The notes beneath the pieces were generated by a model, which was not told the origin of the DNA, ran no database searches, and saw only the letters and a program-made list of their open reading frames with translations. DNA of 64,000 nucleotides from Sphingopyxis sp. PET50 (GTDB lineage: Bacteria > Pseudomonadota > Alphaproteobacteria > Sphingomonadales > Sphingomonadaceae): NCBI RefSeq assembly GCF_025244705.1, contig NZ_CP104207.1, positions 248,001-312,000 on the forward strand. Reading direction: 5' to 3'. Positions 28,195 through 37,584 of the stretch are shown piece by piece (position 1 is the stretch's first letter; each line of letters begins with the position of its first letter). The translations under genes were made by a program, and so were the position numbers.

Positions 28195-29529
28195 TCAAAT
28201 ATGGTCCTCGAGCGGTGTATTGCAGTTCGTCGTCCACGGCAGCTCGATAGTGACACGCAGGCCGCCTTCGGCGCGGTTCTGGAGCGATATCGCGCCGTCG
28301 AGGCGGCCGACAAGCTGCCGCGCGATCGCCAAACCAAGCCCGGCGCCGCCGGTGTGGCGGCTGCGCGATGCATCGAGGCGCGTAAAGGGTGCGAAGACCG
28401 ACTCAAGTTCCGATTCGGGGATGCCCGGACCATCGTCGTCCACGGTGATGACGATCGCATGCGGCGGTGAAGACAGAGTCACGGCCGCATTCCCCGCGTG
28501 GCGCGTGGCATTCTGGACGATGTTGCGGACCAGCCGCTTCAGCTTCAGCGGCCGGGTGACGCTTTCCAGCCGGTCGGGGCCGTCATAGGTCACCGCATCG
28601 CCCGCATCGCGCGCCTCGTCGACCACGGTCATCACGATCGAGGCAATGTCCGCCTGTTGCTCCTTTTCGGGGTCGTTGCCGCGCAGATAATCGAGCACCG
28701 AGGTGACGAAAGCCTCCATCTCCCGCACATCCTGCTCCAGCGCCGCGCGCGTTTCGGCATCCTCGACCGTCGAAGCGTTGAGCCGCAGCCGCGCGAGCGG
28801 GGTGCGCAGGTCGTGGGACATCGCGGCGAGCGATTGCAGCTTGTCGCGGACATGGCCCAGCAGCCGCGTCTGCATCCGGTCGAAGGCGGCCGCCACCTGC
28901 CGCACTTCGCGCGGTCCCTCGACGCTGATCGGGACCGCCTCGTCGCGACCGACGCGTTCGGCCGCCTTCGCGATCTGAGCGAGCGGCCGGGCGATCATCC
29001 GGCCGAACAGCAGCGCGAGCAGGACGACGCACAGGATCAGCAACAGGACCGACGCGGTATAATGATAAAGCTGCGAGTGGCCCTCGAAATAGTCTTCCGA
29101 CCGGAAGGCGAGCCAGCCGCCGTCGCCGAGCCGCACCGTGCCGTGCAGGGCGTCGCCCTCGCGCGCCGCGCGAAGGCCCATGCGCCCGAGCCGCGGCTGC
29201 GCGGCGACGATCCGTTCGACGATTTCGGGATCGCCGACGTCGCCTTGCGCGATGTCGCGTGGCGGAGGCGCCGCGGTCCGCACGATGTGCAGACGCGGCT
29301 CCCACATGGCGTTCATCCGCTCGATCGCGTCGGGCCGGGTGCCGATGAATTCGTCGGCGAACTGCAGCCAGTCCGCCAGCCGCTGCGCGCGGCCGCGCTC
29401 CATGCGCGCCGATTCGACCCGGTCGAAGATGATCTCGCCGCCGACGAACTGGATCAGCAGCGCCGCGAACAGCGCCACCGCGATCCGGGCGCGCAGCCCG
29501 TCGAGCCAGGCGAAGCGGCGCGGCGTCAA
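28195..29529 (-). CDS. Sensor histidine kinase (EnvZ/OmpR-type)
   Basis: 444 residues. One N-terminal membrane helix (IAVALFAALLIQFVGG), a periplasmic region of about 115 residues and a second helix (SVLLLILCVVLLALLFG) are followed by HAMP. The phosphoacceptor box is AAMSHDLRTPLARLRL, the N box LVRNIVQNATRHA, and the G boxes VDDDGPGIPESE and HTGGAGLGLAIARQL. It autophosphorylates on the His and passes phosphate to the regulator encoded just upstream, whose stop overlaps its start by four bases (29526-29529). The signal is unknown; the adjacent iron-uptake operon is divergent and is a possible target. Confidence 0.9.
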   Translation of the reverse strand: MTPRRFAWLDGLRARIAVALFAALLIQFVGGEIIFDRVESARMERGRAQRLADWLQFADEFIGTRPDAIERMNAMWEPRLHIVRTAAPPPRDIAQGDVGDPEIVERIVAAQPRLGRMGLRAAREGDALHGTVRLGDGGWLAFRSEDYFEGHSQLYHYTASVLLLILCVVLLALLFGRMIARPLAQIAKAAERVGRDEAVPISVEGPREVRQVAAAFDRMQTRLLGHVRDKLQSLAAMSHDLRTPLARLRLNASTVEDAETRAALEQDVREMEAFVTSVLDYLRGNDPEKEQQADIASIVMTVVDEARDAGDAVTYDGPDRLESVTRPLKLKRLVRNIVQNATRHAGNAAVTLSSPPHAIVITVDDDGPGIPESELESVFAPFTRLDASRSRHTGGAGLGLAIARQLVGRLDGAISLQNRAEGGLRVTIELPWTTNCNTPLEDHI

Positions 29530-30303
29530 GCGCGCTCGACCGCCGCGGTGAAGATATAGCCGACGCCGCGCACCGTGCGGATCAGCTCGCGCCGCTCCTC
29601 GTCGCCGAGCTTGCGGCGCAGGCGGCAGATATGGACGTCGATCGTCCGGTCGGACGCGTTTCCGAGCCGCGAGCGCGACATCTCGAGCAGCGGCTCGCGC
29701 CCGATGACGCGCTGCGGATGTTCGAGCAGCGCGAGCAGCAGGTCATATTCGGCGCCCGACAGTTCGACACGCGCGCCCGATGGCGCGAACAGCTGCCGCT
29801 GCGGCAGGTCGACGGCCCAATCGCCGAAGCGCAGCTGCCGCACGCGCGGTGCCGCCGGGGCCGGAGCGATATGCGCGCGCCGCAGCATCGCGCGGACCCG
29901 GGCCAGGAGTTCGCTGTCGCCAAAGGGCTTGGCGATATAATCGTCGGCGCCCAGCTCGAGTCCCGTCACCTTGTCGGCCTCGTCGCCGCGGGCGCTGATC
30001 ATGATCACGGGCACCGGATTGTCGTGACGCAGCCGCAGGTCGCGGCAGATGTCGAAACCGCTGATTCCCGGCATCATCACGTCGAGCAGGATCAGGTCGA
30101 CATCCTGCTCCGTCAGGATGGTCATGATGGAATAGCCGTCGGGTGCGCTGAGGCAATGAAAGCCGTTTGTACGCAAGACCTTGAGCAGGGCGGCGCGCAT
30201 GCCGGGATCGTCGTCGACGATCAGGATCGTTGCCGTACTGGCTATCTGCCGACAGAGCTGCCGCGGACATCGGCGAATTATTGCTGCTTTGTTGCGTAAG
30301 CAT
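29526..30303 (-). CDS. OmpR/PhoB-family response regulator
   Basis: Receiver domain ATILIVDDDPGMRAALLKVL with phosphoacceptor Asp in LILLDVMMPGISG and the conserved Lys in ADDYIAKPFGDSE. The C-terminal winged helix runs from about residue 150 (LSGAEYDLLLALLEHPQRVI, RTIDVHICRLRRKLGD) to VRGVGYIFTAA. No good start lies in the receiver frame. ATG codons at 30303 and 30270 lie one frame over (MSAAALSADS), so a one-base error near 30245 is likely. I give 30303 as the outer limit. It forms a coupled pair with the histidine kinase. Confidence 0.85.
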
Positions 30304-30373
30304 TTTCTATTTTTGCGCGGTTTCGTCCATCGTTGACAGCCGATCCGCATACCCCCCTTAGGCGCCGTTGAGA

Positions 30374-30392
30374 TTGCGACTGATTATCATTC
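30374..30392 (+). promoter_or_regulatory. Fur-box-like sequence upstream of the iron-uptake operon
   Basis: TTGCGACTGATTATCATTC resembles the right half of a Fur box (GATAATnATTATC-like, here TGATTATCATTC). It lies 18 bp upstream of the GTG start at 30411, ahead of an AAGGGGG ribosome site. The gene content (siderophore receptor, PiuC, TonB) is typical of Fur control. The left half matches poorly, so I rate it as a candidate only. Confidence 0.4.
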
Positions 30393-30410
30393 CTAAGGGG
30401 GTAATGCAAA

Positions 30411-32731
30411 GTGACCGAGAAGACCAGTATCGACCGCCTGTCGGGACAGCCCGCCGTTTCGGCCTCGCCGAGCGCGCTGCTCGCGCTCGCCGGGATCGGC
30501 CTGATGGCCGGTGCCAGCCCCGCGATGGCACAGGAAGAGCCGCGCCTGGGCGGCGTCATCGTGACCGACACGGCGATCGACGACAGCTATACCCGCGCCG
30601 AGACCGAGTCAGCCAAGGCGACCGCGCCGCTGCTCGACACGCCGCAGACGGTGAGCGTCATCCCGCAGGAACTGATCCGCGACCGCGCCGCGCGCACGCT
30701 GTCCGAAGTGCTGCGCAACACGCCGGGGATCAGCTTCAACGCCGAGCGAGAACGGTTTCGGCACCTCGACCAACAACTTCACCCTGCGCGGTTTCGACAC
30801 CAGCGGCAGCGTGTTCGTCGACAACGCCCGCGATTCGGGCAGCTACGCCCGCGACGTCTTCAACATCGAATCGGTCGAGGTGGTGAAGGGCGCGGATGCC
30901 GGCAACGGCCGCGGCAGCGCCGGCGGCTATGTCAACATCAACACCAAGAAGCCGACGCTCGACGCCTTCGTGTCGGGTGACGCCAGCTTCGGTTTCGACC
31001 AATATGACAGCAAGTCGCGGCTGCGTGGGTCGATCGACGTCAACCAGCCGATCGGCGGCACCGCGGCGGTCCGCCTCAACGCCGTCGTCGAGGACAGCGG
31101 CGTTCCGGGCCGCGAGCTGGCGAAGAACAAGCTGTGGGGCGTCGCGCCGTCGGTCGCGGTCGGCCTCGGTACCGACCTGCGCGTCATCCTGTCGTGGGAG
31201 CATGTCGAGCGCGACGACCGGCCCGACTGGGGTGTGCCCGCCGCGACGATCCCCGGGCTGTTCCGCTACAACGCCGCGACCGCGGGAGCCCCGCGCGACG
31301 CTTTCTACGGTCTCGTCACCGACTTCGACGATTCGACCAGCGATTCGGTGTTCGGCCGGATCGAATATGAACCGTTCGACGGCTTCGTCGTCGCCAACCA
31401 GACGCGCTGGTCGCGGGTCGATCGCACAGCGCGCTTCACCATCCCGACCGGTTTCACGGCGCCCGCCACGGCCGGAACGAGCACCCAATTCTACGACCGC
31501 GTCAACAAGAGCCTGACCAACCTGACCTCGCTCAACGCCGAGTTCGACACCGGCGGCCTTCGCCACTCGGTCGCCGCGGGCGTCGAGCTGACCTGGGAAA
31601 AGTCGGACGCGCTGCGCTTCGGCGCCGCCGTGCCGGCGTCGGGCAACGCCAATTTGTTCGACCCCGACCCGCGCCGCGCCGGGGCCGCGCCGCTCAATCC
31701 GACCCAGGTCGCGACCGCCGATGTCGAGACCTTCGGCGTCTATCTCTACGACACCATCTCGATCGGCGAACAGCTGCAGATCAGTGGCGGCATCCGCGGC
31801 GAGGGCTATCGCGTCGAGCTGGGCAGTGAGACCGTCGCGGGCGCGCCGAACGGCGGATTCGACGGCTTCCGCCAGTCGCCCTTCACCTGGGGCGGCAAGG
31901 TCGGACTGAACTGGAAGCCGGTCGAAAACGCCAGCATCTATGCCTCCTTCGGCACATCGGCGCTGCCGCCGGGTTCCTATCTCTCCAACCCCGACATCTC
32001 GCGCGAGGGCGACAATGCCTTCCCCGGCCTCGTCGCCGAGCGCGAAGCTCGTCCGCTCGCACAATTACGAGATCGGCGCCAAGGTCGACCTGTTCGACGG
32101 CGGCCTGTCGCTGGCGCTCGCGGGTTTCCGCGGCGAAAAGCGCAACGTGCCCGTTGTCGGCCGCCCCGCCGCGGCGGGCGCCAACAGCCTGCAGGGCTAT
32201 CAGAAGCTGATCGCCGAGGGCGTCGAGTTCAGCGCGAGCGGCCAGATCACCCCCGACTGGAACATCTTCGGCGGCGTGCTCGTCATGGACAGCAAGCGCA
32301 AGATCAGCGACGCGCTGGAGGCCGCATTGGGCTTCGGCAACCCGGGCGACTATAGCGCCGATTTCCCGGCTTCGGGACTCAGCGGCGACCGGCTCGCCTT
32401 CACGCCCAATTTTCAGGCGACGCTGTGGACCAGCTACCGGCTGCCCTTCGGCCTGACCGTCGGCGGCGGCGTCCAGCATGTCGGATCGTCCTTCCTCGGC
32501 CGCCCCGACGATGCGCTGCGGGTGATCCCCAACGGCATCTTCGGCAAGCTGCCCTCCTACACGCTGATCAATGCGATGATCTCCTATGATGTGACCGAGA
32601 ATATCGATATCCGGCTCAACATCGACAATATTGCTAATGAGAAGTATGCGCTGACGACCAACTGGAACGGCACGCGTGCCAGCCTGGGGGCGCCGCGTTC
32701 CTATCTGATCAGCGCGGGCTTCCGCTTCTGA
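30411..32731 (+). CDS. TonB-dependent siderophore receptor (PiuA/Fiu-like), frameshifted
   Basis: About 770 residues in three frame segments. The leader (SALLALAGIGLMAGASPAMA) leads to a plug with TPQTVSVIPQELIRDRAART and RNTPGISFNA. The break at 30741-30747 (GCCGAGC) precedes FVDNARDSGSYARDVFNIES and GSAGGYVNINTKKP. A second break at 32035-32041 (again GCCGAGC) precedes LVRSHNYEIGAKVDLFDG. The barrel ends in the aromatic terminus SAGFRF. Plug and barrel match catecholate-type ferric siderophore receptors. The GTG start with AAGGGGG is convincing. A PiuC-like oxygenase follows 60 bp downstream, which is the conserved piuA-piuC arrangement. Confidence 0.85.
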
Positions 32732-32791
32732 TGAAGGGGTGACGCCTTGCGCCGCCCGGCGGACCGGGCGGCAGAGGGGCGGAGACAGGCA

Positions 32792-33472
32792 ATGTTGATC
32801 GAGATTCCGGCCCTATTCTCACCCGAGGAGACGGCCGGAATCCGTGCCCGGCTGGAAAGCGCGGTCTGGCGCGATGGCGCCGGGACCGCGGGGCATGTCG
32901 CCGCGCGCGCCAAGACCAATTTGCAGCTCGCCGACGACGACCCGCTCGGGGCCGAGATCGGCGCGGCGATCGTCGAGCGGCTCGCGGCGACGCCGCGTTT
33001 CATCGCCGCGGCGCTGCCGCTGCGCATCCTGCCGCCGCGCTTCAACTGCTATGCGGGCGGCGGCGCCTATGGCCGCCATATCGACAGCGCGATCTTCAGC
33101 GCCCCCGGAACGCGCGAGCGGGTGCGCAGCGACCTGTCGGCGACGCTCTTCCTCAGCGACCCCGCCAGCTATGAGGGCGGCGAACTGGTCGCCGAATTCG
33201 GTGCGGTGCGCCAGCCGGTCAAGCTCGGCGCCGGGTCGCTCCTGCTCTATCCCGCCAATTCGCTGCATCAGGTGACGCCGGTGACGCGCGGCACGCGGCT
33301 CGCCGCTTTCTTCTGGGTGCAGAGCCTGGTGCGCGACCAGGCGCAGCGGTCGATGCTGCTCGACCTCGACGACAGCATCCAGGCGCTCGCCGCGCGCGAT
33401 GCCGCGGACCCCGAGATCGTGCGGCTGACCGGCCTCTACCACAATCTGCTGCGCGAATGGTCGGAGACATGA
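32792..33472 (+). CDS. piuC: PiuC-type Fe(II)/2-oxoglutarate (PKHD) hydroxylase
   Basis: 226 residues, typical for the YbiX/PiuC family. Iron ligands are H and D in YGRHIDSAIF (HxD) and the distal His in NSLHQVTPVTRG, with the 2-oxoglutarate arginine in that last motif. ETAGIRARLE and AKTNLQLADDDPLG are characteristic N-terminal segments. In many proteobacteria this gene follows a siderophore receptor and is iron-regulated, although its substrate remains undefined. The stop overlaps the next start by four bases (ATGA at 33469-33472). Confidence 0.9.
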   Translation: MLIEIPALFSPEETAGIRARLESAVWRDGAGTAGHVAARAKTNLQLADDDPLGAEIGAAIVERLAATPRFIAAALPLRILPPRFNCYAGGGAYGRHIDSAIFSAPGTRERVRSDLSATLFLSDPASYEGGELVAEFGAVRQPVKLGAGSLLLYPANSLHQVTPVTRGTRLAAFFWVQSLVRDQAQRSMLLDLDDSIQALAARDAADPEIVRLTGLYHNLLREWSET

Positions 33473-34565
33473 CGCTGCCGCCGCTCGAACGCGTGCCGCC
33501 GCACGTCGCCGCGATCGCCGATTATGGGGCGCTGGCGCGCGAGCGGCTGTCGGATGCCGCCTGGGCCTATTTCGCGGGCGGCGCGGGCGACGAATGGACG
33601 CTGCGCGAAAATCAGGCGGCGTTCGACCGCCTGCCGCTGCGGACGCGCGTGCTGCGCGACCTGTCGCGGGCGACGACGCGCACCAGCCTGCTGGGCAGCG
33701 AGTTCGCCGCGCCAATCCTGCTCGCGCCGGTGGCGTTCCAGCGCATGGCGCATTCCGACGGCGAACTGGCGACGGTGCTCGCGGCCGGGGCGACCGGGCT
33801 GCCGATGGTGGTCAGCACGCAGGCGAGCCTCGATCTCGAAACGATCGCGGAACAGGCGTCGGCGCCGCTGTGGTTCCAGCTCTATATCCAGCCCGACCGC
33901 GATTTCACCGAAGCATTGGTGCGCCGCGCCGAACGGGCCGGCTATCGCGCGCTCGTCGTCACGGTCGACGCGCCGGTGAACGGCATGCGGCACCGCGAAC
34001 AGCGCGCCAGTTTCGCCCTCCCGCCGGGGGTGGAGGCGGTGAACCTGAAGGGCATGCGCGGCCTGCCCCCCCGCCACCCGAGGCCCTGCTGTTCGGCACC
34101 CCGCTCGCGGCCGCCGCGCCGGGGTGGGAGGCGATCGACTGGCTGCGCTCCCTGACCAGGCTGCCGGTCCTGCTCAAGGGCATCGTCGACCCCGACGACG
34201 CGCGCCGCGCGCTCGCGGCGGGGGTCGACGGCCTCATCGTGTCCAATCACGGCGGCCGCACGCTCGACGGCGTCGCGGGCGCGATCGACCTGCTGCCGCC
34301 GGTCGTCGAGGCCGTCGCCGGGGCGGTGCCGGTGCTGGTCGACGGGGGAATCCGGCGCGGCACCGATGTGCTGCGCGCGCTGGCGCTGGGGGCCAGCGCA
34401 GTGCTCGTCGGCCGCGCCTATATCTTCGCGCTCGCCGCCGCCGGCGTCGCGGGGGTCGCGCACGCGCTGCGCCTGCTGCGCGCCGAGCTCGAACTCGCGA
34501 TGGCGCTGACCGGCTGCTCCGATATCGCCGCGATCGACCGTTCGGTCCTGGCGCCGCGCGCATGA
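33469..34565 (+). CDS. FMN-dependent L-2-hydroxyacid (lactate) dehydrogenase family, frameshifted
   Basis: Joined frames give about 365 residues. FMN-binding elements are visible: LAPVAFQRMAHSDGELAT, WFQLYIQPDRD, VTVDAPVNGMRHRE. The catalytic His and following Arg lie in IVSNHGGRTLDG, with the phosphate-binding VLVDGGIRRGTDVLRAL and GRAYIFAL. The break is in a seven-C run (34066-34072); one more C restores the frame. Members oxidise L-lactate, glycolate or other 2-hydroxyacids with FMN. Its place between piuC and tonB is unexpected. Oxidation of a hydroxy-carboxylate siderophore or siderophore fragment is one possibility. Confidence 0.85.
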
Positions 34566-35254
34566 TGCACGGCCGTATCGCCCGCCCCGGCGCCGCGCCG
34601 CCGTCCTCGCGCTACGAGGGGCATCGCGGCCTCGACCCCGTCGCGTCGGCGCTCGTCCTCCTGATCACCGCGGGCCTGCTGTTCCTTCTCACCGCCTATC
34701 GCGGCCAGCCCGAGGCCAAGCGCGTCGAACATCGGATCGAAGTCGTGAACCTCGACATCGCGCCGCCGCCGCCCCCGCCGCCCCCGCCGGCAACGCCGCC
34801 GCCGCCGCGCACGCCGCCGCCCGTCGCGGCCTTCGTGCCGCCCCCGCTCGTCCCGATCCCTTCACCTTCGGCGCCGCCGGTCCAGGCGCAGCCCGACCCG
34901 GTTCCGGCCGAACCGGTCGCCAGCCCCGAACCGGCGAAGGCATCCGCCGCGCTGGTTTCGGCTCGGCCGGTGTCCGCCGGTGACCTTTCGGCATCGATGA
35001 TCCATGCCCCGCCACCGCGCTATCCGCGCGAATCGCGCCGGCTGCGCGAGCAGGGGACGGTCGTGCTGAGCGTGCTGCTGGCAAGCGATGGAACGGTCGC
35101 GGATATCGGCGTCGCAAAGAGCAGCGGGCATCGCCGCCTCGACGATGCGGCGCTCGCGGCGGTGCGGAAATGGCGCTGGCGCCCCACGATGCGGCAGGGC
35201 GTCGCGGTGCAGGTCCGTGGGTCGGTCGAAATACCGTTTGTCCTGACCGGTTAG
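34562..35254 (+). CDS. tonB: TonB energy transducer
   Basis: 230 residues with one N-terminal membrane helix (PVASALVLLITAGLLFLLTA). A long Pro-rich spacer (APPPPPPPPPATPPPPRTPP) crosses the periplasm. The C-terminal TonB domain has PPPRYPRESRRLREQGTVVL and LDDAALAAVRKWRWRPTMRQ. TonB carries energy from ExbB-ExbD to outer-membrane receptors. The start overlaps the stop of the dehydrogenase by four bases. No exbB or exbD is in the window, so this is a dedicated TonB for the receptor at 30411, relying on ExbBD encoded elsewhere. Confidence 0.9.
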   Translation: MMHGRIARPGAAPPSSRYEGHRGLDPVASALVLLITAGLLFLLTAYRGQPEAKRVEHRIEVVNLDIAPPPPPPPPPATPPPPRTPPPVAAFVPPPLVPIPSPSAPPVQAQPDPVPAEPVASPEPAKASAALVSARPVSAGDLSASMIHAPPPRYPRESRRLREQGTVVLSVLLASDGTVADIGVAKSSGHRRLDDAALAAVRKWRWRPTMRQGVAVQVRGSVEIPFVLTG

Positions 35255-35449
35255 CTGTTCGGGCCCGACTGTCGGAGGTTGCAGAACACGGAGCGCCTAA
35301 CGGCCGCTTTCTCAAGATTTCTCCCAAGAACGGACTTTCAGCTGTCGGCCATTTCCGGAAGGATGCGATAAGCCTGTTCAACACAGGTTGGGGCGGGCGT
35401 GCACAGGCGCCTTGGCGGGGTCGGGGGACGCCTTGCGGAGTAGCTCAAA

Positions 35450-35468
35450 CCCCGGATCGGATTCGAAC
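35450..35468 (-). repeat. Partial copy of the tRNA-Asn 3' end (candidate attachment-site remnant)
   Basis: On the minus strand this reads GTTCGAATCCGATCCGGGG. The tRNA-Asn T-arm/acceptor segment (35603-35621) reads GTTCGAATCCTACCCGGGG. Seventeen of 19 positions match, in the same orientation and about 150 bp apart, on the 3' side of the tRNA. Integrating elements leave such duplicates. No integrase is visible in the window. Confidence 0.4.
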
Positions 35469-35555
35469 TTTTAGAGTCGAGTAATTTCTATTTAAATTAA
35501 GTTGTTATAGAAATTCGGAAGAACGGTCCCTAACCGATCTGGTACATCATGACGC

Positions 35556-35583
35556 AAAAATGCAGATCCCCTAGGGAAGCTGC
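35556..35583 (-). terminator. Terminator of the tRNA-Asn gene
   Basis: On the minus strand, GCAGCTTCCC and GGGGATCTGC form an imperfect 10-bp stem around TA, then ATTTTT. It begins 15 bases beyond the tRNA 3' end. Confidence 0.65.
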
Positions 35584-35597
35584 GTTGCGTGAGAGTA

Positions 35598-35672
35598 TGG
35601 CTCCCCGGGTAGGATTCGAACCTACGACCGATCGATTAACAGTCGATTGCTCTACCGCTGAGCTACCGAGGA
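35598..35672 (-). tRNA. tRNA-Asn (anticodon GTT)
   Basis: A 75-nt cloverleaf with an encoded CCA end. The acceptor stem TCCTCGG pairs with CCGGGGA with one wobble. D arm GCTCAGCGGTAGAGC, anticodon stem/loop ATCGA-CTGTTAA-TCGAT giving anticodon GTT, T arm GTAGG-TTCGAAT-CCTAC, discriminator G. It marks the border between the accessory left half and the core right half. Confidence 0.96.
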
Positions 35673-35735
35673 ACAGTCCGCCGTGGCGGACGAGGCGGCT
35701 CCTTTGCCGCCGTGCGGAGCATTTTGCAAGCCCCT

Positions 35736-36506
35736 TCAGACGATAAATTGTTCCATCGCGATGCGCTCGTCGAGGCCCTGGTCGGGATCGAACAAGAGGG
35801 TCAGCGGGCGGCTGCGGTCGGTGGTGACCAATACCGTCTTCACGTCGCGGATCTCGCGCTGGTCGGCGACCGCGCTGACGGGCCGCTTGGCGGCCTCGCG
35901 GACGTTGAAGCGGATGCTGGTCGATTCGGGGACGAGCGCGCCGCGCCAGCGCCGCGGGCGGAAGGGGCTGATCGGCGTCAGCGCCAGCATCTGCGATTCG
36001 AGCGGCAGGATCGGGCCATTGGCGCTGAGATTATAGGCGGTCGATCCGGCCGGAGTGGACACGAGGACGCCGTCGCACGCCAGTTCCTCCAGCATCGACT
36101 TTTCGTTGATCAGCACTTCGAGCTTCGCCGCCTGGCGCGTTTCGCGCAGCAGCGAGATTTCGTTGATCGCGGGCAATATGTGCCGCTCGCCGCTGATCGT
36201 CGTGATGTCGCCCGAAAGCGGATGGATCAGATAGGGGCGCGCGGCGGCGAGCCGCTCGATCAGCCCCTCGACGCGGAATTCGTTCATCAGGAAACCGATC
36301 GTGCCGCGGTTCATGCCGAACACCGGCATCGACCGGCGCTGGTCGAGCAGCTGGTGCAGCATATGGAGCAGGAATCCGTCGCCGCCGAGCACGATCAAGA
36401 GGTCGGCCTCATTCAAGTCGACGAAATCGTAAAGCGGGCGGAGCTCGGCCTCGGCCTCCAGCCCCGCGGGCGCGTTGGACGCGACAAGCGCGATCTTGCG
36501 ATGCAT
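35736..36506 (-). CDS. nadK: NAD kinase
   Basis: The 256-residue protein phosphorylates NAD to NADP with ATP. The diagnostic GGDG is in LIVLGGDGFLLHML, and the substrate loop is VSTPAGSTAYNLSANGPIL. FGMNRGTIGFLMNE is also typical (usual NxGxxGFL). The length is on the short side, as usual in alphaproteobacteria. It lies 24 bp downstream of moaA on the same strand and upstream of the tRNA. Confidence 0.93.
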   Translation of the reverse strand: MHRKIALVASNAPAGLEAEAELRPLYDFVDLNEADLLIVLGGDGFLLHMLHQLLDQRRSMPVFGMNRGTIGFLMNEFRVEGLIERLAAARPYLIHPLSGDITTISGERHILPAINEISLLRETRQAAKLEVLINEKSMLEELACDGVLVSTPAGSTAYNLSANGPILPLESQMLALTPISPFRPRRWRGALVPESTSIRFNVREAAKRPVSAVADQREIRDVKTVLVTTDRSRPLTLLFDPDQGLDERIAMEQFIV

Positions 36507-36530
36507 GTTGGTCCCCCAGGGAGCGGGGTC

Positions 36531-37543
36531 CTACCCGCCCGTTGCACTCATATGACGCGCGACCGCCGGTTTGGACTTTCGTTCGATATGAAAGTCATGG
36601 GCGCGGGGTTTGCCAGCCAATGCGCCGTCAATCAAGCCATCGACTGCAGCCGCGCCGCCTTCTCGCAGCGCGGCGCGCAGGTCGACATGGTCGTCGCGCC
36701 CCAGGCACATATAGATGCGGCCCTCGACGGTCAGGCGGATGCGGTTGCAGGTCGAGCAGAAATTGTCGCTGAGCGGGGTGATGAGGCCGAGCGTCACCGG
36801 GCTGTCCTCGACCGCGAAATAGCGCGCCGGACCGCCGGTCTTCTTGTCGATGGGGAAAATTGCCCGTTCGGCGCGCAGCGGGGCGATGAAGGCGTGGAGC
36901 GGAATATAATGGTCGCTGCGGTCGGCCTCGACCTCGCCCAACGGCATGGTTTCGATCAGGGTGAGGTCGCAGCCGTTGGCGGCGCACCAATCGAGCATCG
37001 GCAGCAACTGATCCGCGTTCAGCCCGGCGAGCGCGACCATGTTGATCTTGACCGCGAGGCCCGCGGCCTGCGCCGCGGCGATACCCTTCAGCGCGACCGA
37101 CAGGTTGCCGACGCGGGTGATATGGCGAAAGGCGGCGGGGTCGAGGGTGTCGAGGCTGACATTGATACGGCGAACGCCGAGCTGCGGCGAGCATCGGCGC
37201 ATGGTCCGCCAGCCGCATTGCATTGGTGGTCAGCGTCAGTTCGTCGAGGCCGCGCCCGATGAGCTTGCCGAGCTGAGCCAACGAGCGTGTCGATGCCGCG
37301 CCTGACCAGCGGCTCGCCGCCGGTCAGGCGGATGCGGCGGATGCCGCGCGCGACGAATCGTTCGGCGAGTTCGGCCATTTCCTCGATGCTGAGCACCGCC
37401 GCCTTGGAGAGGAATGTCATATCCTCGGCCATGCAATAGCGGCAGCGGAGGTCGCAGCGATCGGTGACCGACAGGCGCAGATAGTCGATCCGGCGGCCGT
37501 GGCCGTCGGTCAGGGGCGCGGGAGAAGGCAGCGGAGCGGCCAT
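36531..37543 (-). CDS. moaA: GTP 3',8-cyclase (molybdenum cofactor biosynthesis), frameshifted twice
   Basis: Radical-SAM enzyme that begins molybdopterin synthesis from GTP. The N-terminal Fe-S motif CDLRCRYC is in [18 protein letters not shown], followed by [13 protein letters not shown]. The C-terminal cluster lies in [15 protein letters not shown] and the C-terminus ends in GG. Breaks lie at about 37278-37282 (one extra base) and at 37186-37192 (GCCGAGC signature, top strand). Corrected, it has 336 residues, the normal length. ATG 37543 follows weak ribosome-site sequence; 37585 is an alternative. The gene is divergent from the EAL protein. Confidence 0.88.
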
Positions 37544-37584
37544 TGTCTTCGATTGTGATGCAAAAGACAGGGGATTGGCAAGCA

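Larger units (their letters stand above)
35255..35597. other. Gene-free spacer between the accessory half and tRNA-Asn
   Basis: I see no convincing coding sequence. The spacer contains a tRNA 3'-end-like fragment (35450-35468) and an AT-rich patch (about 35480-35517) with short inverted arms AATTTCTAT / ATAGAAATT. The terminator of the tRNA gene is also here. It separates the variable-content left half from the housekeeping right half. Confidence 0.6.

Noticed and set aside
1-35254. Prophage or integrative element carrying the accessory half
   Set aside because: No integrase, transposase, phage structural, plasmid replication or conjugation gene is visible, so I claim only a possible boundary at the tRNA.
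35440-35480. A complete second tRNA gene near 35.45 kb
   Set aside because: Only a T-loop/acceptor-like stretch is present; the T stem does not pair and no D or anticodon arm can be drawn.
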